64,000 bases of DNA from Deltaproteobacteria bacterium YD0425bin51 (GTDB lineage: Bacteria; Desulfobacterota; Desulfobacteria; Desulfobacterales; YD0425bin51): contig PDZS01000010.1 of the NCBI GenBank assembly GCA_002753225.1, positions 62,001-126,000 on the forward strand, read 5' to 3'. The stretch's first letter is position 1, and each line of letters opens with the position of its first letter. The notes under the pieces were generated by a model that saw only the letters and a program-made list of their open reading frames with translations, was not told where the DNA came from and ran no database searches. The position numbers and the translations under genes are program-made. This document shows, one piece after another, positions 1-8,254 of this stretch.

Positions 1-12
1 AATTATTCTTAA

Positions 13-699
13 ATGACGGTTTTTATCTTATCCAAAAAGCTTTCCTTTCCCCCGCCTCAATTTGCAGACCATAGTGGTCTTTTGGCAGTAGGAGGAGATT
101 TAAGCCCAGACAGGCTCCTAAATGCATATCAAAAAGGAATATTTCCATGGTTTTCAGAAGGTGAACCAATATTATGGTGGTCTCCTGATCCCAGATTAGT
201 TTTATATCCAAACGAATTCCACATTTCCAAGAGTTTAAAAAAAATCTTAAATAAAAATCTTTTTAAAATAACAATGGATATGGCATTTAAAGATGTAATT
301 TGTGCTTGCGCTGACTTAAAAAGGAAGAAACAGAGAGGAACATGGATTACAGACGAAATGATTTCTGCATATTGTAGGCTTCATGATATGGGATTTGCTC
401 ATTCTGTTGAAGCTTGGGAAAATAACTTACTCGTTGGAGGACTCTATGGAGTATCTTTAGGAGGAGCTTTCTTTGGAGAATCTATGTTTACACATGTCAG
501 CAATGCCTCAAAAGTAGCTTTTGTTATTTTAGTTGAATTTCTAAAAAAATATTCTTTTGACATTATTGACTGCCAAATTAAAACAAAGCATCTTACAAGT
601 TTTGGAGCAAGAGAAATTCCTAGGAAGATATTTTTAAGCGAGCTTGAAATATCTTTAAATAAAACAACAAGACTTGGAACATGGAAGGATTTTTTATGA
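13..699 (+). CDS. aat: Leucyl/phenylalanyl-tRNA--protein transferase
   Basis: This cytoplasmic enzyme transfers Leu or Phe from aminoacyl-tRNA to N-terminal Arg or Lys of proteins, marking them for ClpS/ClpAP degradation (N-end rule). The 228-residue length is normal for the family. Family motifs are visible: the N-terminal PPPxxAxxxGLLAVGGDL-type segment, the GIFPWF segment (about 43-48), WWSPDPR (about 56-62), the central GGLYG and FFGESMF blocks (about 140-160), and DxQ near residues 192-194. The ATG lies only 12 bases from the window edge, so its promoter is not visible. Its stop overlaps the next start (ATGA), which suggests translational coupling to the DUF3786 gene. The identification is firm. 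Confidence 0.95.
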   Translation: MTVFILSKKLSFPPPQFADHSGLLAVGGDLSPDRLLNAYQKGIFPWFSEGEPILWWSPDPRLVLYPNEFHISKSLKKILNKNLFKITMDMAFKDVICACADLKRKKQRGTWITDEMISAYCRLHDMGFAHSVEAWENNLLVGGLYGVSLGGAFFGESMFTHVSNASKVAFVILVEFLKKYSFDIIDCQIKTKHLTSFGAREIPRKIFLSELEISLNKTTRLGTWKDFL

Positions 700-1295
700 A
701 ACAATCACCAATTTTTGAAAAAACATATAGAAATTATCTTTCACAAATTAAATTTATTGAAAAAAAAAGTATAACTGTCCCATTTTTTGGAAAACAATAC
801 ATAATTTCGGAAGATGGTATTTATGATTCTTCAAATAATAAACCAATATTTGCTCTTTGTGTACTTTTGTGCAGATATATAATATTTTACCCAACTATTC
901 CATCTAATGATAAAGATTTAGTATCTTATAAAGACTTTAAAGACGCAGCACCTTTTGTGGAAGGGTTTGTCAACAATACTGAAAAGGCAATTGTTAAAAA
1001 TTTTTCAGGTAAAAAAGATGAGCTTATTTTAGCATGTCAAAAAATAGGAGGGACTCCTATTTTAGGGAAATTTTCTTATGATGTTGCAATGCGCTTTGAT
1101 GCCCTTCCAAAAATTCCGGTATTTCTCCTTTTCAATGACAAAGATGAAGAATTTGATGCCCATTGTTCTGTTTTATTTGAAAAATGTGTGAAAGAATATT
1201 TAGACATGGAATGTTTAGCGCTTATTGGATGGCTCCTTGCTGATCATTTACTCGGATTTAATGGATTTAACGGATGTAACAGGATTGAAAAATAG
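696..1295 (+). CDS. DUF3786 domain protein
   Basis: About 199 residues when started at the ATG at 696, which overlaps the aat stop as ATGA; an ATG at 681 is also in frame but lies inside aat. The sequence matches the DUF3786 family, whose members are found mainly in anaerobes and Desulfobacterota and have no settled function. Typical features are the mid-protein DAAPFVEGFV-like segment and the C-terminal stretch PVFLLFNDKDEEFDAHCSVLF with a conserved Asp/Cys region. The last residues (GFNGFNGCNRIEK) are encoded by a GGATTTAACGG-type repeat rather than by a domain, so the natural C-terminus may have been replaced when the downstream cassette arrived. No catalytic role can be assigned from sequence. 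Confidence 0.8.
   Translation: MKQSPIFEKTYRNYLSQIKFIEKKSITVPFFGKQYIISEDGIYDSSNNKPIFALCVLLCRYIIFYPTIPSNDKDLVSYKDFKDAAPFVEGFVNNTEKAIVKNFSGKKDELILACQKIGGTPILGKFSYDVAMRFDALPKIPVFLLFNDKDEEFDAHCSVLFEKCVKEYLDMECLALIGWLLADHLLGFNGFNGCNRIEK
1263..1282 (+). repeat. Left inverted repeat flanking the GxxExxY gene
   Basis: The 20-base string GGATTTAACGGATGTAACAG reads almost identically (18 of 20) on the opposite strand at 1690-1709. It overlaps the 3' end of the DUF3786 gene and encodes its odd C-terminal tail. A related GGATTTAAT unit lies just upstream at 1254-1262. Confidence 0.7.
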
Positions 1296-1298
1296 CAT

Positions 1299-1706
1299 AT
1301 GGGAGACATAGTAATTAAAGAGAATGAACATATAACACATAAAATAATTGGCTGTGCTATGAATGTACATAATAAGCTTGGGAATGGTTTTCAAGAAGTA
1401 ATTTATCAACGATGTCTATCCATTGAATTTAAAAAAATAGGTTTGATTTTTGAAAGAGAAAGGAAGCAGTTAATTTACTATGATGGAATAGAAGTAGGTA
1501 CAAGAAGGGCTGACTTTCTTGTTGAAAATAAAATTTTAGTTGAGCTTAAAGCGATAATAAAGCTTGAAAATGTTCATCTCGCACAAGCTATAAACTATCT
1601 TGAAGCATTTAATTTGCCCATTGGTTTATTGATAAATTTTGGAGCAACAAAATTAGAATTTAAAAGATTAATAAAAAAATCTTGTCTATCTGTTTCATCC
1701 GTTTAA
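1299..1706 (+). CDS. GxxExxY family protein
   Basis: A 135-residue protein of the GxxExxY family (TIGR04256 type). The naming motif reads GFQEVIY at about residues 30-36, after an HKLGNG lead-in. The segment RRADFLVENKILVELKAI (about 69-86) has the D-x(n)-ELK pattern of a PD-(D/E)XK nuclease-like fold. The family is commonly scattered through genomes as a stand-alone, mobile-looking gene; its biological role is not established. Here it is bracketed by a 20-bp inverted repeat whose right copy encodes the last residues (SVSSV). It sits between a DUF3786 gene and the PKS block, and nothing suggests a part in polyketide synthesis. Confidence 0.85.
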   Translation: MGDIVIKENEHITHKIIGCAMNVHNKLGNGFQEVIYQRCLSIEFKKIGLIFERERKQLIYYDGIEVGTRRADFLVENKILVELKAIIKLENVHLAQAINYLEAFNLPIGLLINFGATKLEFKRLIKKSCLSVSSV

Positions 1707-1709
1707 TCC
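1690..1709 (-). repeat. Right inverted repeat flanking the GxxExxY gene
   Basis: The reverse complement of this segment is GGATTAAACGGATGAAACAG, matching the left copy at 1263-1282 in 18 of 20 bases. It runs from the last codons of the GxxExxY gene into the start of the intergenic spacer. Confidence 0.7.
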
Positions 1710-1730
1710 GAGTTCAGGGAGAGTTAATTT

Positions 1731-4532
1731 TTGGACAAAAAACGTGAACTTTTAATCCAGCTTTTGGAAAAAAAGCTTATAAATCCTTCTTATAAAAAAA
1801 TAGCCATAATAGGTGTAAGCTGCAGATTTCCAATGTCAGAGACATTAGATGAATTCTGGGAGAATTTGAAATTAGGAAGAAATTGTATTTCTGAAATTCC
1901 AAAAGATAGATGGGATTGGGAAAAATATTTTGATGAAAAGAATATTTATACTAAATGGGGCGGCTTTATTTCTGACATAGATAAGTTTGATGCATTATTT
2001 TTTGATATTAAACCCCAGGAAGCTGAAATGATTGATCCACAGGAGAGGCTATTTTTAGAAACAGCATGGGCAGCATTTGAAGATGCAGGATTAAACAGGG
2101 CATATTTAGAAAGAATAGATTATAATGCAGGCGTCTTTGTAGGAGTATCAAACTGCGATTATGAGTGGCTCTCTGGAGAAAAAACAGGAAAAGGACATGT
2201 AAATATTGCTGGTTCAACATACTGGTCAATAGCAAACAGAGTTTCCTATTATTTAAATTTTCAAGGACCAAGTCTTTCAGTTGATACATCATGCTCATCA
2301 TCTTTGACAGCTATTCATTTAGCATGTCAAAGCCTTAGAAGTTCTGAATGTGAAATCGCAATTGCAGGAGGTGTGAATCTTATTTATCACCCAATGCACT
2401 ATCTAAAATTATGTGCTGCAAATCTCCTTTCAAAAGATAATAAATGCAAAAGCTTTGCAGATAATGCAGACGGTTTTGTCGATGGAGAAGGAGTTGGTGC
2501 TGTTGTTCTTAAACCCCTTGACAATGCTATAAATGATTGCGATCAAATATATGGGGTAATATTGTCATCTTCCATTAATTCCTGCGGTAAAACAAGCGGG
2601 TATAGGATTCCAAACCCTAATGCCCAAGAAAACCTAATATTAAAGTCGTTAGATAAAGCTCAGATAGATCCCAGAACAATTAGCTATGTAGAGGCTCAAG
2701 GAACTGGAACTATAATTGGAGATTCTATTGAAATAACGGCTTTAACAAAAGCTTATAAAAAATATACTCAAGATAATAGTTATTGCGCTCTTGGTTCTGT
2801 CAAATCAAATATAGGACATATTGAGGCAGCAGCAGGTATTTCAGGTTTAATTAAGATTTTACTTCAAATGAAGCATAAAAAACTTGTACAAAGTCTTCAC
2901 TCAGAAAAAATTAATCATCTTATTAAGATATGTGATACGCCTTTTTATATACAGAAGGATATAACTGATTGGGAACAGCCTTTTATAAAAGGGGAAAAAT
3001 ATCCAAGACGGGCTGCTATAAGCGCTTTTGGCGCAAGTAGAGCTAATGCTCATATTATTATTGAAGAATATGAGGGGAAATTTATTCGCGATTTACATCC
3101 TCCATATCTTTTTGTTTTGTCAGCTAAAAGCAAAGAAAGGCTTATGGTTTATGTAAAGAAAATGCTTGATTATATAATAAAGCATAAGCCCGATGTTTCT
3201 GATATTACCTACACATTACAAGTTGGAAGAGAAATATTTAATGAACGATTATCAATATTAGTTGAAAGCCTTGATGACTTAATAGAAAAATTAAATAGGT
3301 ATATATCTTGCCCATATGAAACAGATAAAAATATCAAATATCAATCTTTTAAAGCAAACAGGATATCTCTGCCGACTTATCCATTTGAAAAAAAGAGATA
3401 TTGGATAGACAAAGTAGAAGATAGAGAAAGGATTTATATACCGCCTAAAAATACTCTTGAGATTATGCTGTGTCAATTATGGGAAGAGATACTAAATATA
3501 AAACCTGTTGGAGTGAAAGATAATTTTTTTGAAATAGGAGGACATTCAGTTTTAGCAGTTAGTTTAATGGCAAAGATTGAAGAAAAATTTGGAAAAAATC
3601 TTCCACTTGCTACACTTCTTGAAAATCAAACAATAGAAAGCCTTGCAAAATGTATTTTAGAAGATTCGTATGATCTTCCATGGAAGTCGCTTGTACCTAT
3701 TCAGTCCAATGGAACAAAATATCCCTTTTTTTGCATCCCTGGCGTTGGAGGAAATGTTACATATTTTTATCATCTATCTCAGAGTTTAGGTTATACACAA
3801 CCTTTTTATGGGCTTCAACCTGTAGGATTAGATGGAATATCTAAACCATATACGACTGTTGAGGAAATAGCTTATCATTACATTTCATGTATTCAAGAAG
3901 TACAAAAACAAGGACCTTATTTTTTAGGAGGACATTCTATAGGAGGGAGAATAGCTTATGAAATGGCCATTCAACTTGAAAAGCAAAATCAAAAAATTGG
4001 GTTGCTTGCAATTTTAGATGTAGCAGCTCCTATTGGCGATTTATCAGACGATGTAAAAAAATATTTTTATGATGACGCTTATTTATTTTGTGAAGTAGCA
4101 GTTGTTGCTGAAACTTTTAACAAAGGGGTTAAACTTAATTTCTCCTATGATGAACTTAAAGAATTATCATGGGACGGGAAATTAAATTATCTAAAAGAGA
4201 GATATCAAAACGCAGGACTTTTGCCAAAAGAAGCTCATGTTGAAGTAATTCGTGGAATAATGGAGGTTTATAAAGCAAACAGGCAGCTTATATATAAACC
4301 AGTTCAAAAGGCAAATCCCTTTAAAATAGCTCTTTTTAAAGGGAAAGAAAGTGATATTTACAAATACGAATCTGACGAAATCTGCAAAGATGAATTTTGG
4401 GGATGGAGAAGATTTTCAGATTATCCTGTTGATGTGTACATAATCCCGGGAGATCATCATACCATGATGATTCCGCCTCAAGTTAAAACTTTAGCAGGTT
4501 TTTTGGGAAAACTAGTAACAGAAAAAGGTTAG
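1731..4532 (+). CDS. Terminal trans-AT-type PKS: KS(mutant)-ACP-thioesterase
   Basis: A 933-residue protein read as KS (about 20-445), post-KS linker ending in LPTYPFEKKRYW (about 545-560), carrier protein (about 575-640, phosphopantetheine Ser in GGHS near 606) and type I thioesterase (about 655-930). The KS keeps its Cys (DTSCSSS, C188) and the NIGH histidine, but the first catalytic His of EAHGTGT is Gln (EAQGTGT, Q323). This is typical of non-condensing KS domains that only pass the chain on. The TE has GGHSIGG (Ser about 736), ILD and PGDHH, a complete triad. It should therefore release the finished chain by hydrolysis or cyclisation. There is no AT or KR. Start is TTG at 1731 with GGGAG upstream. 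It heads the tailoring block with carbamoyltransferase and glycosyltransferase. Confidence 0.88.
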   Translation: MDKKRELLIQLLEKKLINPSYKKIAIIGVSCRFPMSETLDEFWENLKLGRNCISEIPKDRWDWEKYFDEKNIYTKWGGFISDIDKFDALFFDIKPQEAEMIDPQERLFLETAWAAFEDAGLNRAYLERIDYNAGVFVGVSNCDYEWLSGEKTGKGHVNIAGSTYWSIANRVSYYLNFQGPSLSVDTSCSSSLTAIHLACQSLRSSECEIAIAGGVNLIYHPMHYLKLCAANLLSKDNKCKSFADNADGFVDGEGVGAVVLKPLDNAINDCDQIYGVILSSSINSCGKTSGYRIPNPNAQENLILKSLDKAQIDPRTISYVEAQGTGTIIGDSIEITALTKAYKKYTQDNSYCALGSVKSNIGHIEAAAGISGLIKILLQMKHKKLVQSLHSEKINHLIKICDTPFYIQKDITDWEQPFIKGEKYPRRAAISAFGASRANAHIIIEEYEGKFIRDLHPPYLFVLSAKSKERLMVYVKKMLDYIIKHKPDVSDITYTLQVGREIFNERLSILVESLDDLIEKLNRYISCPYETDKNIKYQSFKANRISLPTYPFEKKRYWIDKVEDRERIYIPPKNTLEIMLCQLWEEILNIKPVGVKDNFFEIGGHSVLAVSLMAKIEEKFGKNLPLATLLENQTIESLAKCILEDSYDLPWKSLVPIQSNGTKYPFFCIPGVGGNVTYFYHLSQSLGYTQPFYGLQPVGLDGISKPYTTVEEIAYHYISCIQEVQKQGPYFLGGHSIGGRIAYEMAIQLEKQNQKIGLLAILDVAAPIGDLSDDVKKYFYDDAYLFCEVAVVAETFNKGVKLNFSYDELKELSWDGKLNYLKERYQNAGLLPKEAHVEVIRGIMEVYKANRQLIYKPVQKANPFKIALFKGKESDIYKYESDEICKDEFWGWRRFSDYPVDVYIIPGDHHTMMIPPQVKTLAGFLGKLVTEKG

Positions 4533-4538
4533 GACAAT

Positions 4539-6344
4539 ATGCAAAATGATAATATTCGCCAAATTATTGTTGGTCATGGTAATACTTTTCATGACCCAGC
4601 TATTGCAATATGTGAAGGTAATACTATTTTTGCTGAAGGAATTGAGCGGCATACTCAATGTAAAAGAGCAATAGAAAATACAAGGCTTTGGTATTCATGG
4701 AGAGCAATAAACAGGGCTCTTTCAGATATTGGAATTTTACCATTAAAAAATGCTGAAATAACAAATATAAGCACTTGGGATTATGATAAACTGAAGTATA
4801 TAGCAGGATTAATCTGGGGAGAAGAAAATAAATCCAATTTCCCAGGACTTGATTCCCCAACTAAATTTCCAACTTTTTCCATGCTTTTGCATTCATTGTC
4901 ACAAGAACCTATATTTCTAACCCAGCTTGACTGGATTTTAAGATCAAGACCAGTACATGTGGGCGCCCTTCCCCATGTAACTTGTCCTGATTTTTTTTCT
5001 GATGAAGACAAAATATCATCTAAGTCTGAAACCCTTGAACATCATATAGCTCACGCTGCAAATGCAGTATATACATCTCCTTTTGAGGAGTGTTGCGTTA
5101 TGGTAATTGACGGATATGGGGAGGAAACGCATACCAGTTTTTATCTATTTCAAAACAATAAATTTAACTTAATTCATAAACAAATGGAGGGATATTTTAG
5201 TCTTGGAAATCTTTATTTTTCTTTGACAGAACTTTGCGGATTTAAACCTTGGGATGGAGAAGAATGGAAGGTAATGGGGCTTGCTGCATTCGGAGAATTC
5301 AGACCTGATATTTACAAATTTTTTAGGGATAGAATAATTATAGATGGGATTAGTTTTAAGATAAATCTGACCGTAAAAGATGTCATGACAGAATTATCTC
5401 CAATGGTTGGAGGATTTAGGCATCCAAATGACATGGATGTTATGCGTTCAGCAGATTTAGCACATAATTTTCAAAAAAGCTTTGAAGATACAATTATAGA
5501 TTTAGCAAGAAATTTTGGTAAGCTTGGAATTTCAAAAAAACTAGCATACTCTGGAGGATGTGCCTTAAATTCTTCCGCAAATGGTAAAATTCTAGAAAAT
5601 ACCGATTTTGAAAATCTTCATGTCCCTTCAGCGCCAGCAGATGATGGAAACGCTCTTGGAGCTGTTCTTTATAAGAAATATTTGACGATGGGAGAAAAAA
5701 GAGAACCAAAAGTTATGACCCCTTATTTGGGGAGCAGTATAAGCATTCAAGAATTAGAAAAAATTTTGAATTTTAATTCAATAGATTTTTGGAAAGTTTC
5801 GGATGAAGATAAACTATGCAAAGAAACTGCAAAACTTTTATCATCCCAAAAAATCATAGGCTGGGTGCAGGGGAGAGCAGAATTTGGGCCAAGGGCTTTA
5901 GGCAATAGATCTATAATTGCTGACCCTAGGTCGTCTGATATGAAAGACAGGATAAATAACCTTATAAAATTCAGAGAGTTTTACAGACCGCTAGCACCTT
6001 CAATACTTCATGAATTTGGAAATGAATATTTTGAAAACTATCAAGAATCTCCATATATGGAAAGAACACTATTATTTAAGCCAGATGTAAGGAACAAAGT
6101 TCCTGCTGTTGTCCACAAAGATGGCACAGGTAGACTTCAGACAGTTAAAAAAGAATGGAATCCTCTTTATTATAACCTTATTTTTTGTTTTTATGAAAAA
6201 ACTAAAATACCTCTAATTCTTAACACTTCATTTAATGTTATGGGAAAACCAATTATACATTCTGTTGAAGATGCGATTACTCTTTTTTATACAACTGGCA
6301 TGGATTATTTAATAATTGGAAACTATATATTATCAAAAAGGTAA
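4539..6344 (+). CDS. Carbamoyltransferase (NodU/TobZ family)
   Basis: A 601-residue enzyme of the NodU/CmcH/TobZ family, which makes carbamoyl-adenylate from carbamoyl phosphate and ATP and passes the carbamoyl group to a hydroxyl of a sugar or polyketide. The N-terminal Kae1-like part has GHGNTFHDPA (about 12-21), HHIAHAANA (about 168-176), the IDGYGEE phosphate-binding segment (about 188-195) and SGGCALNSS (about 338-346). The C-terminal part has GRAEFGPRALGNRS (about 446-460), the signature of the family's second domain. It starts 6 bases after the PKS-TE stop and ends 4 bases before the glycosyltransferase, so all three are probably one transcript. It is most likely a tailoring enzyme for the polyketide; the acceptor cannot be told from sequence. 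Confidence 0.92.
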   Translation: MQNDNIRQIIVGHGNTFHDPAIAICEGNTIFAEGIERHTQCKRAIENTRLWYSWRAINRALSDIGILPLKNAEITNISTWDYDKLKYIAGLIWGEENKSNFPGLDSPTKFPTFSMLLHSLSQEPIFLTQLDWILRSRPVHVGALPHVTCPDFFSDEDKISSKSETLEHHIAHAANAVYTSPFEECCVMVIDGYGEETHTSFYLFQNNKFNLIHKQMEGYFSLGNLYFSLTELCGFKPWDGEEWKVMGLAAFGEFRPDIYKFFRDRIIIDGISFKINLTVKDVMTELSPMVGGFRHPNDMDVMRSADLAHNFQKSFEDTIIDLARNFGKLGISKKLAYSGGCALNSSANGKILENTDFENLHVPSAPADDGNALGAVLYKKYLTMGEKREPKVMTPYLGSSISIQELEKILNFNSIDFWKVSDEDKLCKETAKLLSSQKIIGWVQGRAEFGPRALGNRSIIADPRSSDMKDRINNLIKFREFYRPLAPSILHEFGNEYFENYQESPYMERTLLFKPDVRNKVPAVVHKDGTGRLQTVKKEWNPLYYNLIFCFYEKTKIPLILNTSFNVMGKPIIHSVEDAITLFYTTGMDYLIIGNYILSKR

Positions 6345-6348
6345 AAAA

Positions 6349-7638
6349 ATGAATATAACAATTCTTACAATAGGTACATGGGGAGATGTTATCCCCTATA
6401 TAGCTTTATCTCATGGATTAATTAAAGCAGGCAATAATGTAAAAATAGCTGCTCCCATAAATTTTGAGACTGCCATAAAAAAGCATAATATTGCTTACGA
6501 ACCTATTGGTTTTGATTTTCAAGAATATCTGAATTCAAAAGACTGCAAAGATGCTTTATCAGGGAATTTTTTTGCAATGATAAGGCATCAGAAAAACTTT
6601 TTAAACAGAAGAAAAGAAATGCTTGATGATGCATGGAAAGCGGCACAGGATTCAGATGTAATAATTTATAATCCTTTATTTTCCCCTGCATATCATATTG
6701 CAGAGAAATTAAACATCCTTGCAATAATGGTTTCTGTTTCACCATGGCTTGCGCCAACTTCTGAGTTTCCATATCTATTTATTGCAACAAGCAGTTTAGG
6801 AAGTTTCTTAAATCGTTTTAGTTATAATGCCTATCATTTAGCAACTGACGCTGAACAGAAATATATTGCTCCATGGTGCGAACAAACTCTTAAAATTAAA
6901 GCTCCCAAAAGGTTTATGAATTACTTATATAGAGGCAACTCTCCTGTACCAATTCTATATCTTTATAGCCCCAATTTGGTTCCAATCCCTTCTGACTGGA
7001 GTGAAGATATATGTGTAAGCGGTTACTGGTCCCTTGACCAAAAGGAAATATGGGAGCCTCCTGAATCTTTAGAAAATTTTTTAAAAGCTGGAGAGCCTCC
7101 TGTATATGTTGGTTTTGGAAGTATTCTAAGCTCTGATCCCAAATATTTGACAAATGTTGTAGTAGATGCCTTAAAACAATCAGGAGAAAGAGGTATTGTG
7201 GCTACAGGATGGGGTGCAATGAACGAGATAGAAAAATCGACAGATTCTATTTATTTTATTGATTCTGTTCCTCATGAGTGGCTTTTCCCCAGGATGAAGG
7301 CCATTGTTCACCATGGAGGGGCGGGTACCACATGCACAGGTTTAAGGTACGGGAAACCAACGCTTGCTTGCCCCATGACAACAGATCACTGGTTTTGGGC
7401 AAATAGAATTTGTAAATTAGGCGTAGGTCCTCCTTATATATCCCAATGGCCCTGGAAAAAAATGAAAGCTTGCGAGTTATCAGCTGCTATAAAAACCCTT
7501 GTTACAGATAAAAAAATGAAAACTAAGGCTGAAGAATTAGGGAATAAACTTTCAAAGGAAGATGGTATCTCTAATGCTGTAGATTTTATTATTAGACAAA
7601 AAGAGAAATGGGACAAAAAAGGAGAAATATTTTGTTAG
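6349..7638 (+). CDS. UGT-type (GT1/GT28-like) glycosyltransferase
   Basis: A 429-residue GT-B fold glycosyltransferase of the UGT/macrolide-glycosyltransferase type. The N-terminal acceptor half opens with ITILTIGTWGDVIPYIALSHGL, the usual start of this family. The C-terminal donor half has VYVGFGSI (about 249-256) and HHGGAGTTCTGLRYGKP followed by P-MTTDHWFWANR (about 322-355), the nucleotide-sugar binding signature with its HHGGAGT core. The ATG at 6349 is preceded by AAAGG and is preferred over a TTG further upstream that lies inside the carbamoyltransferase. Its place next to the TE protein and carbamoyltransferase points to glycosylation of the polyketide aglycone. Sterol or lipid acceptors are possible for this family but less likely here. 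Confidence 0.9.
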   Translation: MNITILTIGTWGDVIPYIALSHGLIKAGNNVKIAAPINFETAIKKHNIAYEPIGFDFQEYLNSKDCKDALSGNFFAMIRHQKNFLNRRKEMLDDAWKAAQDSDVIIYNPLFSPAYHIAEKLNILAIMVSVSPWLAPTSEFPYLFIATSSLGSFLNRFSYNAYHLATDAEQKYIAPWCEQTLKIKAPKRFMNYLYRGNSPVPILYLYSPNLVPIPSDWSEDICVSGYWSLDQKEIWEPPESLENFLKAGEPPVYVGFGSILSSDPKYLTNVVVDALKQSGERGIVATGWGAMNEIEKSTDSIYFIDSVPHEWLFPRMKAIVHHGGAGTTCTGLRYGKPTLACPMTTDHWFWANRICKLGVGPPYISQWPWKKMKACELSAAIKTLVTDKKMKTKAEELGNKLSKEDGISNAVDFIIRQKEKWDKKGEIFC

Positions 7639-8183
7639 AAAAACGTAAAGGTGAAAAAATTCATATAAGAGATATTGAAATATCAACCTATACATGCGAT
7701 GTAGAAGGTATAATCGTAGAAGGAATTTTAAAAGATGATAGACTTACTCCTTATTATACAATAATGGGGGAAAGTAAGCCTCCAGCTACAATTCACCACA
7801 TGATAATTAGAATGTTAGTTAATGGGGAGCCTCTTACAATACAGGATATTGAAGTTGAAATGCCATGCTCTCCCCGTGAGCAATGCAGGGAAACAATGGA
7901 GTTCTTAAACTCCATCAAAGGAATGACCATATCCTCTGGATTTACTGAGAAAGTAAAAAAAACTATTGGAGGAAATAAAGGATGCGCTCATTTAACAACA
8001 CTAGTTATTTCAATGGCAGCCGCTGCTGTACAAGGATTTTGGAGTTATTACGCAAGAAAACCAATATCTTCTGATAAAATTTCCCTTGGAATTATAAAAC
8101 AGCATTTAGTAGATACTTGCTGGTTGTGGCGCAAAGATGGTCCATTTATTACAAATTTCAATGAATTAAGCAATAAAAGTTGA
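7632..8183 (+). CDS. DUF2889 domain protein
   Basis: Roughly 183 residues if started at the TTG at 7632, which has GGAG seven bases upstream; an in-frame ATG at 7608 would give 191. Either start overlaps the end of the glycosyltransferase gene. The protein fits DUF2889: IHHMIIRMLV (about 55-65) and the GCAHLTTLVISMAAAAVQGF block (about 122-142) correspond to the family's conserved piHdm and GCtHL segments. The function of DUF2889 is unknown. Being the last gene of the tailoring block suggests co-transcription; whether it takes part in the pathway is open. Confidence 0.7.
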   Translation: MLEKRKGEKIHIRDIEISTYTCDVEGIIVEGILKDDRLTPYYTIMGESKPPATIHHMIIRMLVNGEPLTIQDIEVEMPCSPREQCRETMEFLNSIKGMTISSGFTEKVKKTIGGNKGCAHLTTLVISMAAAAVQGFWSYYARKPISSDKISLGIIKQHLVDTCWLWRKDGPFITNFNELSNKS

Positions 8184-8254
8184 TAAATATAGATTTTGGA
8201 AATAGAATTAAACCTATTGATGAAGCAATGAAAAATGCTTATTCAGAAGGTATA

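Noticed and set aside
3700..4500. The GHSIGG motif considered as a possible acyltransferase domain.
   Set aside because: Its position after the carrier protein, with the ILD and PGDHH motifs, marks a thioesterase; no AT is found.
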